Origin: Saccharothrix deserti
GTDB taxonomy: Bacteria > Actinomycetota > Actinomycetes > Mycobacteriales > Pseudonocardiaceae
Reading direction: 5' to 3'
Length of the DNA: 64,000 bases
Assembly: GCF_009769385.1 (NCBI RefSeq)
Contig: NZ_VKAB01000025.1
Location: 1-64,000 of the forward strand
In this document: positions 16,542 to 23,803 of the stretch, one piece after another
Layout: every line of letters begins with the position of its first letter
Position numbering within the stretch: the stretch's first letter is position 1
Made by a program: the position numbers and the translations under genes
Notes under the pieces: generated by a model
The model's database searches: none
What the model was told of the DNA's origin: nothing
The model's input: only the letters and a program-made list of their open reading frames with translations

Positions 16542-16587
16542 GGCCCGCACCTTGTTAGCGTGCTGCCTTCGCGGGTAGGTGCGGGCC
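16542..16587. repeat. 11-bp inverted repeat in the rpmH-dnaA spacer
   Basis: GGCCCGCACCT and AGGTGCGGGCC are perfect arms 24 bases apart. Could form a leader hairpin in rpmH or dnaA mRNA. Confidence 0.55.
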
Positions 16588-16683
16588 GGGCCCAGAGGGG
16601 GCAGAGCCGCCGCCACGCGGGACCGCAGGTGCTCGGAAGCAACGGGGGGATCCGCTGCGCGCCGAGGCGCGTTCGTGCACAGT

Positions 16684-16692
16684 TGTGGATAA
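16684..16692 (-). other. DnaA box upstream of dnaA
   Basis: Minus-strand TTATCCACA, a perfect consensus box, with a one-mismatch neighbour (TGTGGATGC) a few bases downstream. Confidence 0.8.
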
Positions 16693-16785
16693 CTCTGTGG
16701 ATGCCTCTATTCTCCGTGTCCACGTCGTGGAAGTTCCCCGGGGGACTGACCGCGGAGCCGTCACCGAGGGGAGGGGAGCGCGGAG

Positions 16786-18348
16786 GTGTCCGACCACCAG
16801 GCCGATCTGGGTCTCGTGTGGGAGCAGGTCGTGCAGGAGCTAGCTGCCAGCACGTTGTCTCCCCAACAGCGCGCTTGGATGCGCGTGACCCGACCCATCG
16901 GGCTGCTCGACGGGACCGCGCTGCTCGCCGCGCCGAGTGACTTCGCGAAGGAAGCCATCGAGCGCGCGCTGCGCGAGCCCATCACCGCGGCTCTGTCCCG
17001 TCGACTGGGGCGTCCCGTCTCGCTGGCCGTGAAGGTCGACTCGCCCGACCCCGTGACCGCGCCCATCCCGGTGCCGGGGGCCGTGCCGATGCCGGGTCCC
17101 GTGCCGATCGCGCCGGGGCCGGTGTCCCTCAACGGCGGGCACGCGGTCGAGGTGGAGACCGAGGGCGACACCGACGGTGAGGGCGAGGAGGTCGACGAGG
17201 AGGGCGAAGCGCTCGCCGCGGTGACTGAGATCTGGCCCACGTTCGGCGGTGGCAACGCCGCGCCGAGCGGCACCCCGTACACGCGGCCCGCGAACCCCGT
17301 CGCCTCGCAGACCAGGCTGAACGAGAAGTACAACTTCGACACGTTCGTGATCGGCGCGTCCAACCGCTTCGCGCACGCCGCCGCGGTGGCGGTCGCCGAA
17401 GCGCCGGCCCGTGCGTACAACCCCCTGTTCATCTGGGGTGAGTCCGGGCTCGGCAAGACGCACCTGCTGCACGCGGTCGGGCACTACGCGCAGCGGCTGT
17501 TCCCCGGGATGCGCGTGCGGTACGTGTCGACCGAGGAGTTCACCAACGACTTCATCAACTCCCTGCGTGACGACCGGAAGGTCGCGTTCCAGCGCCGGTA
17601 CCGGGACATCGACGTGCTGCTGGTCGACGACATCCAGTTCCTGGAGGGCAAGGAAGGCACGCAGGAGGAGTTCTTCCACACGTTCAACACGCTGCACAAC
17701 GCGAACAAGCAGATCGTGGTCTCGTCCGACCGGCCGCCCAAGCGGTTGGAGACGCTGGAGGACCGGCTGCGGACGCGGTTCGAGTGGGGCCTGATCACGG
17801 ACATCCAGCCGCCCGAGCTGGAGACCCGGATCGCCATCCTGCGGAAGAAGGCGGCGCAGGACAGGCTCGCGGCGCCCGCCGAGGTGCTGGAGTTCATCGC
17901 GGCGCGGATCGAGCGGAACATCCGCGAGCTCGAAGGAGCCCTGATCCGCGTGACGGCGTTCGCGTCGTTGAACCGGCAGCCGGTCGACGTGCAGCTGGCC
18001 GAGATAGTGCTCCGCGACCTCATCCCGGACTCGCACGCGCCGGAGATCACCGCGCCGACGATCATGGCGGTCACGGCGGAGTTCTTCAGCGTGTCCATAG
18101 ACGATCTGTGCGGGCCCGGTAAGACGAAGGTGCTGGCCCAGGCGAGGCAGATCTCGATGTACCTGTGCCGCGAGCTGACCGACCTCTCGCTGCCGAAGAT
18201 CGGCCAGACGTTCGGCGGCCGTGACCACACGACGGTCATGCACGCGGACAAGAAGATCCGCAAGGAGATGGCCGAGCGCCGCCGGGTCTACGAGCAGGTG
18301 CAGGAACTGACGTCGCGCATCAAGCAACGCGCCCGCCACACCCCCTGA
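16786..18348 (+). CDS. dnaA: Chromosomal replication initiator protein DnaA
   Basis: AAA+ initiator that binds DnaA boxes and melts the origin. 520 residues: domain I (1-90), acidic Pro-rich domain II linker of about 100 residues (VEVETEGDTDGEGEEVDEEG), AAA+ domain with Walker A GESGLGKTH near residue 220 and Walker B VLLVDDIQFL, sensor RLRTRFEWGLI, and domain IV helix-turn-helix with signature GGRDHTTVMHADKKI. GTG start preceded by GCGGAG. Divergent from rpmH; followed by the long origin spacer. Confidence 0.99.
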   Translation: MSDHQADLGLVWEQVVQELAASTLSPQQRAWMRVTRPIGLLDGTALLAAPSDFAKEAIERALREPITAALSRRLGRPVSLAVKVDSPDPVTAPIPVPGAVPMPGPVPIAPGPVSLNGGHAVEVETEGDTDGEGEEVDEEGEALAAVTEIWPTFGGGNAAPSGTPYTRPANPVASQTRLNEKYNFDTFVIGASNRFAHAAAVAVAEAPARAYNPLFIWGESGLGKTHLLHAVGHYAQRLFPGMRVRYVSTEEFTNDFINSLRDDRKVAFQRRYRDIDVLLVDDIQFLEGKEGTQEEFFHTFNTLHNANKQIVVSSDRPPKRLETLEDRLRTRFEWGLITDIQPPELETRIAILRKKAAQDRLAAPAEVLEFIAARIERNIRELEGALIRVTAFASLNRQPVDVQLAEIVLRDLIPDSHAPEITAPTIMAVTAEFFSVSIDDLCGPGKTKVLAQARQISMYLCRELTDLSLPKIGQTFGGRDHTTVMHADKKIRKEMAERRRVYEQVQELTSRIKQRARHTP

Positions 18349-18429
18349 CCAGCCCGCAAACGCTTGCGCCCACGCCGAGACCGCAGCCGGATCGCGCAGC
18401 GAGATCGGGTTCGACGGGCGCGGGGCCGT

Positions 18430-18525
18430 TTGTCCGCAGGCGCGCCCTGACCGCTCGGCGATGTCGGTCCGTTCCGGCAGGATAAAAGCAGGGGTCCCCC
18501 CTGGGCGGGGGACGCCTGCGGAGCA
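18430..18525. repeat. Copy A of a ~95-bp dispersed repeat with terminator-like hairpin
   Basis: Begins TTGTCCGCAGGCGC, contains TGTCGGTCCG and GGCAGGATAAAA, and ends in an 11-bp hairpin (AGGGGTCCCCC with GGGGGACGCCT, one mismatch). Read on the minus strand the hairpin is followed by GCTTTTATCC, like an intrinsic terminator. A clearly related copy lies at 51275-51369. No gene reads into it on the minus strand. Confidence 0.8.
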
Positions 18526-18934
18526 ACCACCGCGTCCGCGCCCGAACCCGAACCCGGCTGCCGCGAACCGGCGAACGGCGACACTCGAACCCCGTCCCAC
18601 GCCGCCGCCCACTCGCCCGCTGCCCAAGCCGCGGCACGCCATCCGCTCGCAGCCGCCCGCTCGCAGCTATCCGCTCGCCAGCCGCCAACCGCCGCACCCA
18701 GCACCGGGCACACCGGCCACCGAGCCCGCCGGCCGTCGGCCGTCGGCCGTCGGCGCCACCCATTGCCCGCCGGCCGTCAGTGCACACCGGCTGTCAGCTG
18801 TCAGCACCCAGCGACCTCCCACTTGCCGTCGGCGCACCCCATAGCCGGCCCCATCGCCGGCGCCGGCCGCGCCGCTCGCCGATCGCCACCGGCCGTCCCG
18901 CTCGCCGCCGCGCCGACGGGACGGATCTGGCCCA

Positions 18935-18973
18935 CCGTGTCCCCGGGTGGCGCCGTCGCACCCGGGGACACGG
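18935..18973. repeat. Perfect 15-bp inverted repeat in oriC
   Basis: CCGTGTCCCCGGGTG and its exact complement CACCCGGGGACACGG are separated by 9 bases. The arms contain the TGTCCCCGGGTG motif that recurs in this spacer. Confidence 0.85.
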
Positions 18974-19225
18974 CGAACCGCACCCGGGTGCGGTCGCGAT
19001 CGAACGCCGGCTCGCCGACGGCGCCCGGGTGCGACACCCGCGGCGGGGTCCGGGGACGGACCTGCGGGGCGTTGAAACCCGGGTGCGGCGGCGGGACCAG
19101 TGGGGGTCATTTCAGGTCACCCGTGTGGGTTACCTCCGCCCCACGTGGGCCGCGTCGAGGGGCTTCGCGATGGGGCTCAAGGGTCCAACCGCACGCGGGG
19201 ACGCAGGTGAACGACCGGCTACGAG

Positions 19226-19234
19226 TTGTCCACA
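19226..19234 (+). other. DnaA box in oriC
   Basis: Perfect TTGTCCACA, the actinobacterial consensus. Confidence 0.85.
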
Positions 19235-19394
19235 GCCCCAGAAAAGTGCCCCGTCAGGGGAGATTCGGGCCACGATCACCCTGTGCAGCACCCGGGTACA
19301 ACCCGGCCCACACCCGGGGATTAACCCGGGGACAACTCGGCCTTCCTGTGGACCGAACGGAGGATCGCCGTAGTTCTCCCCGGGTGCGCCGATC

Positions 19395-19406
19395 TGTCCC
19401 CGGGTG
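19395..19406. repeat. Copy of the TGTCCCCGGGTG origin motif
   Basis: Exact match to the 12-mer that forms the arms of the inverted repeat about 450 bases upstream; near copies precede at 19323-19335 (minus, TTGTCCCCGGGTT) and 19374-19386. Confidence 0.6.
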
Positions 19407-19460
19407 ACACCCCGTGTTCATCCACACGTCCAAGTGGGCGACACGCTGCGGGAACGGACG

Positions 19461-19469
19461 TTGTCCACA
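19461..19469 (+). other. DnaA box in oriC
   Basis: Perfect TTGTCCACA, immediately followed by a degenerate CAATCCACA, adjacent to the A-rich stretch. Confidence 0.85.
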
Positions 19470-19480
19470 CAATCCACAGC

Positions 19481-19535
19481 CCTTACTGCTGTTGCTGTTG
19501 TCTTCCCTTGAAGAGAAGAACAAAGAAAAAACAGG
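19481..19535. other. Candidate DNA unwinding element
   Basis: The lowest-GC stretch of the spacer, with CTGTTGCTGTTG then GAAGAACAAAGAAAAAAC, directly after a DnaA box. Position and composition fit an unwinding element; not proven. Confidence 0.45.
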
Positions 19536-19732
19536 CGGTGGCCGACCCCGGGGACGAGCGCTCGGCAGCGCTTCGCCCCGGGTGTGGCCCCGAGGTGACG
19601 GAGTCGGCCCCGACGCTCTACGGTGAGAGCCTCCGCGCCGAGGGTCGGAAGATCCGGTGACGGACACGGCTCCCCAACCCCCACCGCAACGCATGCTGTT
19701 GTTGGTCATGCCGACTTGAGGAAGGACGCCTC

Positions 19733-20869
19733 ATGAAGATCCGCGTCGAGCGCGACGGCCTGGCCGACGCCGTCGCCTGGGTCGCCCGCAGCCTGCCGTC
19801 CAGGCCGCCTGTCCCGGTGCTCGGTGGCGTCCTGCTCGACGCCGGGGCGGAGGACGGCTCCGGCGAGGCGCTGACGGTCTCCGGCTTCGACTACGAGGTG
19901 TCCGCCCAGTGCGGCGTCCCGGCCACGATCGCCGACGGCGGCAAGGCGCTCGTCAGCGGCCGCCTGCTGGCCGACATCACCAAAGCGCTGCCGAACCACC
20001 CGGTCGAGATCGCGGTCGACGGTTCGCGCATGACGATCTCCTGCGGCAGTGCCCGGTTCAGCCTGCCGACCATGCCGGTCGAGGACTACCCGCAGCTGCC
20101 GTCCATGCCTCAGCTCGCCGGCGAGCTGCCGGGCGAGGTGTTCGGCGAGGCCGTGGCCCAGGTCGCCGTCGCGGCCGGCAAGGACGACACGCTCCCGATG
20201 CTGACCGGCGTCCGGCTGGAGATCGGCGAGGGCAAGGTGACCCTCGTCGCCACCGACCGCTTCCGGCTCGCCATGCGCGAGTTCCCGTGGGAGCCGAACG
20301 AGTCGCTCGGCGAGGTCGCGGTGCTCGTCCCGGCCAAGACCCTGAACGACTCGGCGAAGACCCTCGGCGCGTCCGGCGCGAAGATCGAGCTCTCGCTCGC
20401 CGCGAACGACGGTCTGCTCGGCCTGTCCGGCACGGGCCGCCGCACGACCACCCGCCTGCTCGACGCCGACTTCCCGAAGTACCGCCAGCTGCTGCCCACC
20501 GAGCACTCGGCCGCCGCGATCATCGAGGTCGACGCGCTGGTGCAGGCGATCAAGCGCGTGTCGCTGGTCGCCGAACGCGGCACGCAGGTCCGGCTGGAGT
20601 TCGTGGACAGCAGCCTGCGCCTGTCCGCCGGTGGCGACGACGAGGGCAGCGCCGAGGAAGAGCTGCCGGTCGACTACACCGGTGACGCGGTGACCATCGC
20701 GTTCAACCCGACGTACCTCCTGGAGGGCCTCCAGGCCGTCCGGACGCCGAGGGCGCACTTGTCCTTCACCACACCCAGTCGGCCCGCATTGCTCAAGCCG
20801 GTGGACGAGGATGGGAACGTGGCGCCGGGCTACCTCTACCTGCTGATGCCCGTGCGCCTGCCCGGCTGA
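19733..20869 (+). CDS. dnaN: DNA polymerase III beta subunit (sliding clamp)
   Basis: 378-residue ring-forming processivity clamp. Three repeated clamp domains are visible: VERDGLADAVAWVARSLPSRPPVPVLGG at the start of domain 1, PQLPSMPQLAGELPGEVFGEAVAQVAVAAGKDDTLPMLTGV starting domain 2, and DFPKYRQLLP opening domain 3, with the terminal MPVRLPG that forms the partner-binding pocket. GAGGAAGG ribosome site before ATG. Confidence 0.98.
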   Translation: MKIRVERDGLADAVAWVARSLPSRPPVPVLGGVLLDAGAEDGSGEALTVSGFDYEVSAQCGVPATIADGGKALVSGRLLADITKALPNHPVEIAVDGSRMTISCGSARFSLPTMPVEDYPQLPSMPQLAGELPGEVFGEAVAQVAVAAGKDDTLPMLTGVRLEIGEGKVTLVATDRFRLAMREFPWEPNESLGEVAVLVPAKTLNDSAKTLGASGAKIELSLAANDGLLGLSGTGRRTTTRLLDADFPKYRQLLPTEHSAAAIIEVDALVQAIKRVSLVAERGTQVRLEFVDSSLRLSAGGDDEGSAEEELPVDYTGDAVTIAFNPTYLLEGLQAVRTPRAHLSFTTPSRPALLKPVDEDGNVAPGYLYLLMPVRLPG

Positions 20870-20913
20870 TCGACAAAGATCGACGACCACAGACGTAGGG
20901 AAGAGGAACGACC

Positions 20914-21828
20914 GTGCAGCTCGGACTCGTCGGCCTCGGCAAGATGGGCTTCAACATGCGCGAGCGGATCCGCCGCGCGGGGCACGATGTGGTCGGCTAC
21001 GACCGCAACCCCGAAGTCACCGATGCCGACTCGCTCGCCGACATGGTCGGCAAGCTCGCCGCACCGCGCCTGGTGTGGGTGATGGTGCCCGCCGGTGACA
21101 TCACCCGGCAGACGATCGCCGAACTCGGCGACCTGCTGGAGCCGGGTGACCTGGTGATCGACGGCGGCAACTCGCGCTTCACCGATGACGAGATCAACGC
21201 CAAGGCGCTGGCCGACAAGGGCGTCGGGTACATGGACGCCGGCGTGTCCGGTGGCGTGTGGGGCCTGGAGAACGGCTACGGCCTGATGGTCGGCGGCGAC
21301 GCCGAGCACGTCGAGCGCGCCATGCCGATCTTCGACGCGCTGCGCCCGGAGGGTCCGCGCGAGGAGGGCTTCGCGCACGCGGGCTCGATCGGCGCGGGCC
21401 ACTTCGCGAAGATGGTCCACAACGGCATCGAGTACGGCCTGATGCAGGCCTACGCCGAGGGCTTCGAGCTGCTCGAGGCGTCGAAGCTGGTGGAGAACGT
21501 GCCGGCCACGATCAAGGCGTGGCAGCGCGGCACCGTGGTCCGCTCGTGGCTGCTGGACCTGCTGGTCCGCGCGCTGGACTCGGACCCGGAGCTGGACGAC
21601 CTGCGCGGTCACGTCGAGGACTCCGGCGAGGGCCGGTGGACCGTCGAGGAGGCGATCAAGCACGCGGTGCCCGCACCGGTGATCTCCGCCGCGCTGTTCG
21701 CCCGGTTCGCGTCCCGCCAGGACGACTCGCCGGCGATGCGGGCGGTCGCGGCGCTGCGCAACCAGTTCGGCGGTCACGCCGTGCAGGCCGCGGGTCCTTC
21801 GTCCGGTTCCGGCACCACCCAGAGCTGA
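20914..21828 (+). CDS. gnd: 6-phosphogluconate dehydrogenase, short (decarboxylating) form
   Basis: 304-residue short-form 6PGDH of the pentose phosphate pathway. N-terminal Rossmann LGLVGLGKMGFNM, substrate motif VIDGGNSRFTDD near 85, GVSGGVWGLENGYGLMVGG near 112-130, and catalytic KMVHNGIEYGLMQAYAEG near 163-180. About 300 residues compared with 470 for the long family, as in other actinobacterial and YqeC-type enzymes, which often prefer NAD. Location between dnaN and recF is characteristic of Actinobacteria. GTG start. Confidence 0.95.
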   Translation: MQLGLVGLGKMGFNMRERIRRAGHDVVGYDRNPEVTDADSLADMVGKLAAPRLVWVMVPAGDITRQTIAELGDLLEPGDLVIDGGNSRFTDDEINAKALADKGVGYMDAGVSGGVWGLENGYGLMVGGDAEHVERAMPIFDALRPEGPREEGFAHAGSIGAGHFAKMVHNGIEYGLMQAYAEGFELLEASKLVENVPATIKAWQRGTVVRSWLLDLLVRALDSDPELDDLRGHVEDSGEGRWTVEEAIKHAVPAPVISAALFARFASRQDDSPAMRAVAALRNQFGGHAVQAAGPSSGSGTTQS

Positions 21829-21832
21829 CGAG

Positions 21833-22948
21833 TTGTACGTCCGGCACCTGCAGGTCACCGACTTCAGGTCGTGGGAGCACGCGGACCTGGCGTTCGAGCC
21901 GGGCGTGAGCGTGCTGGTCGGGCGCAACGGCCAGGGCAAGACGAACCTGGTCGAGGCGCTCGGGTACGTGGCCACCCTCGGTTCGCACCGGGTGGCCACG
22001 GACGCGCCGCTGATCCGGCACGGCGCGTCACGCGCGGTGGTCCGCACGGCGGTGGTCAACGAGGGGCGCGAACTGCTGGTCGAACTGGAGATCACGCCGG
22101 GCAAGGCGAACCGGGCGCGGATCAACCGCGGCCCGGTGCCGCGCCCGCGTGACGTGCTGGGCATCCTGCGCACGGTGCTGTTCGCGCCGGAGGACCTGGC
22201 GCTGGTGCGCGGCGATCCCGGCGAGCGGCGGCGGTTCCTGGACGAGTTGCTGACCACGCGCGCCCCTCGTTACGCGGGGGTGCGCAGCGACTACGAACGG
22301 GTGCTCAAGCAGCGGGGCGCGTTGCTGAAGAGCGTGCGGGCGTCGCGGAACGCGGACATCAGCACCCTCGACGTGTGGGACGGGCACCTGGCCCGGCACG
22401 GCGCGGAGCTGTTGGCCGCGCGGCTGGACCTGGTCGCGGACATCGCGCCGCACGTCGCCGCGGCGTACGCGGAGGTGGCGCCGGAGTCGCGGCCCGCGCG
22501 GATCGCGTACCGGTCGAGCCTGGGCGAGGCGTTCCCGGAGTCGCACGACCGGGAGGTGCTGGAGGACGCGATGCTCGCCGAGCTGCACCGGGTGCGCGGG
22601 CAGGAGGTCGAACGGGGGGTTTGCCTGGTCGGGCCGCACCGCGACGACCTCGACCTGGCGCTCGGCGACCTGCCCGCGAAGGGCTACGCCAGTCACGGAG
22701 AGTCGTGGTCGTTCGCGTTGGCCCTGCGTCTCGGTGGGTACGAGTTGCTGCGTGTCGAAGGGGCTGAACCGGTGCTCGTGCTGGACGATGTGTTCGCCGA
22801 ACTGGACCGCGGCAGGCGTCGCCAGTTGGCGAAGGTGGCCGCCGGCGCGGAGCAGGTGTTGATCACGGCGGCGGTCGCGGAGGACGTGCCCGAGGAGCTG
22901 GACGGGCTCCGGTTCGACGTTCGCCACGGGGAGGTGCGTCGTGTCTGA
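21833..22948 (+). CDS. recF: DNA replication and repair protein RecF
   Basis: SMC-like ATPase that helps load RecA at gaps. 371 residues: Walker A GRNGQGKTNLVEAL near 30-43, LFAPEDLALVRGDPGERRRFLD, ABC-type signature region YASHGESWSFALALRL near 285, and Walker B PVLVLDDVFAELD near 308. TTG start follows gnd by 4 bases. The last codons overlap the next gene (GTGTCTGA). Confidence 0.97.
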   Translation: MYVRHLQVTDFRSWEHADLAFEPGVSVLVGRNGQGKTNLVEALGYVATLGSHRVATDAPLIRHGASRAVVRTAVVNEGRELLVELEITPGKANRARINRGPVPRPRDVLGILRTVLFAPEDLALVRGDPGERRRFLDELLTTRAPRYAGVRSDYERVLKQRGALLKSVRASRNADISTLDVWDGHLARHGAELLAARLDLVADIAPHVAAAYAEVAPESRPARIAYRSSLGEAFPESHDREVLEDAMLAELHRVRGQEVERGVCLVGPHRDDLDLALGDLPAKGYASHGESWSFALALRLGGYELLRVEGAEPVLVLDDVFAELDRGRRRQLAKVAAGAEQVLITAAVAEDVPEELDGLRFDVRHGEVRRV

Positions 22949-23567
22949 CGAGATGCCCCAAACGAGTGTGACCGCACACACATCTGGGGACAACCCTGTG
23001 GATGGTGTGGATAACTCGCGGTCGGAACCGGACATATCCACAGCTGAAGGCCCACAAGAGGGTGGTTTGCGCGGGTCGGACCTTGCTCGTGCCGCACTGG
23101 CAGCCGCCCGTGCCTCGGCCAAGGAACGCGGTGTGCGCGGTACGCGCAAGGGTGCGGTGGGCGCAACGGGTCGTCGTCGGCGGCGCCGTTGGTCGGGTCC
23201 CGGACCGGACGACCGCGACCCCCAGCCGCTCGGTCGGCTGGCGTCCCGGATCGCCGCCGACCGCGGTTGGGCCGAGCGGCTGGCGGGTGGCCAGGTGTTC
23301 GGCCGATGGGCGAAACTGGTCGGCGAGGACGTGGCCGACCACGCGCAGCCGGTTGCGCTGAGTGACGGCGAGCTGACCGTCCAGGCCGACTCGACGGCGT
23401 GGGCGACGCAGCTGCGGCTGTTGCAGCGCGACCTGCTCAAGCGCATCGCCGCGGGGGTGGGCGACGGCGTGGTGAAGAAGTTGAAGGTGCAGGGCCCGGC
23501 GGCGCCCAGCTGGCGCTATGGCCCCAGGCACGCTCCGGGCCGCGGACCACGTGACACCTACGGGTGA
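22941..23567 (+). CDS. DUF721 / DciA-like protein
   Basis: 208 residues. The C-terminal 110 residues (LGRLASRIAADRGWAERLAGGQVFGRWAKLVGEDVADHAQPVALSDGELTVQADSTAWATQLRLLQRDLLKRI) match DUF721, whose characterised members (DciA) load or activate the replicative helicase. The N-terminal ~70 residues are low-complexity, with a basic patch RRRRRRW. Gene order recF-DUF721-gyrB is standard in Actinobacteria. The 5' coding part also contains DnaA boxes. Confidence 0.88.
   Translation: MSDEMPQTSVTAHTSGDNPVDGVDNSRSEPDISTAEGPQEGGLRGSDLARAALAAARASAKERGVRGTRKGAVGATGRRRRRRWSGPGPDDRDPQPLGRLASRIAADRGWAERLAGGQVFGRWAKLVGEDVADHAQPVALSDGELTVQADSTAWATQLRLLQRDLLKRIAAGVGDGVVKKLKVQGPAAPSWRYGPRHAPGRGPRDTYG
22985..23042. 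other. DnaA-box cluster at the recF/DUF721 junction
   Basis: Within 58 bases: minus-strand TTGTCCCCA (one mismatch), a degenerate TGTGGATGG, a perfect minus-strand TTATCCACA at 23006-23014, and ATATCCACA (one mismatch). They fall in codons for the variable N-terminal linker. Confidence 0.65.
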
Positions 23568-23725
23568 CGGTCGCCAGAGCCTCAGCGGCGATTCTGTGGC
23601 GCGATGAGCGCTCACCAGCCGATTTGGACCCCGCGAACGGCAGTGGCGACCCATCTGCGTTCACTTTGGGCCTCCTGTGAGCAAACCAGGGGTGTCCTAA
23701 GTGCGTTTCTGTCGGTCTGGCCCGG

Positions 23726-23731
23726 TAGAAT
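23726..23731 (+). promoter_or_regulatory. Possible -10 element of gyrB
   Basis: TAGAAT lies 72 bases before the gyrB start in the only non-coding gap of the replication operon (236 bases). I see no strong -35 match, so confidence is limited. Nothing else stands out in the gap. Confidence 0.35.
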
Positions 23732-23803
23732 CGTGGGGTAGCGCAACCCAGCGTCGCCCGGCGACGGTCCCAGTCGCGTGAAGTCCGAGGAGACACCAGG
23801 CCC

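Larger units (their letters stand above)
16331..16785. promoter_or_regulatory. rpmH-dnaA divergent spacer
   Basis: 455 bases without a gene. It must hold the promoters of both rpmH (minus) and dnaA (plus), though I see no unambiguous -35/-10 pair. It contains one perfect DnaA box close to dnaA and an 11-bp inverted repeat. The box may support DnaA autoregulation (inference). Confidence 0.7.
18349..19732. other. oriC: Putative oriC (dnaA-dnaN spacer)
   Basis: 1,384 bases without a convincing gene. The first 500 bases are markedly C-rich on the plus strand and hold low-complexity repeats (a GGCCGTC heptamer repeated around 18729-18752). From 18930 to 19600 there are two perfect DnaA boxes (TTGTCCACA), several one-mismatch boxes (TCATCCACA at 19418) and at least five copies of TGTCCCCGGGTG or close variants in both orientations. 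An A-rich, lower-GC stretch near 19488-19533 could be the unwinding element. In Streptomyces and mycobacteria oriC is in this same interval; assignment here is by position and motif content. Confidence 0.8.

Noticed and set aside
18461..19110. Pro/Arg-rich open frames in the dnaA-dnaN spacer
   Set aside because: Open on several frames because of GC bias; no start context, no protein-like sequence.
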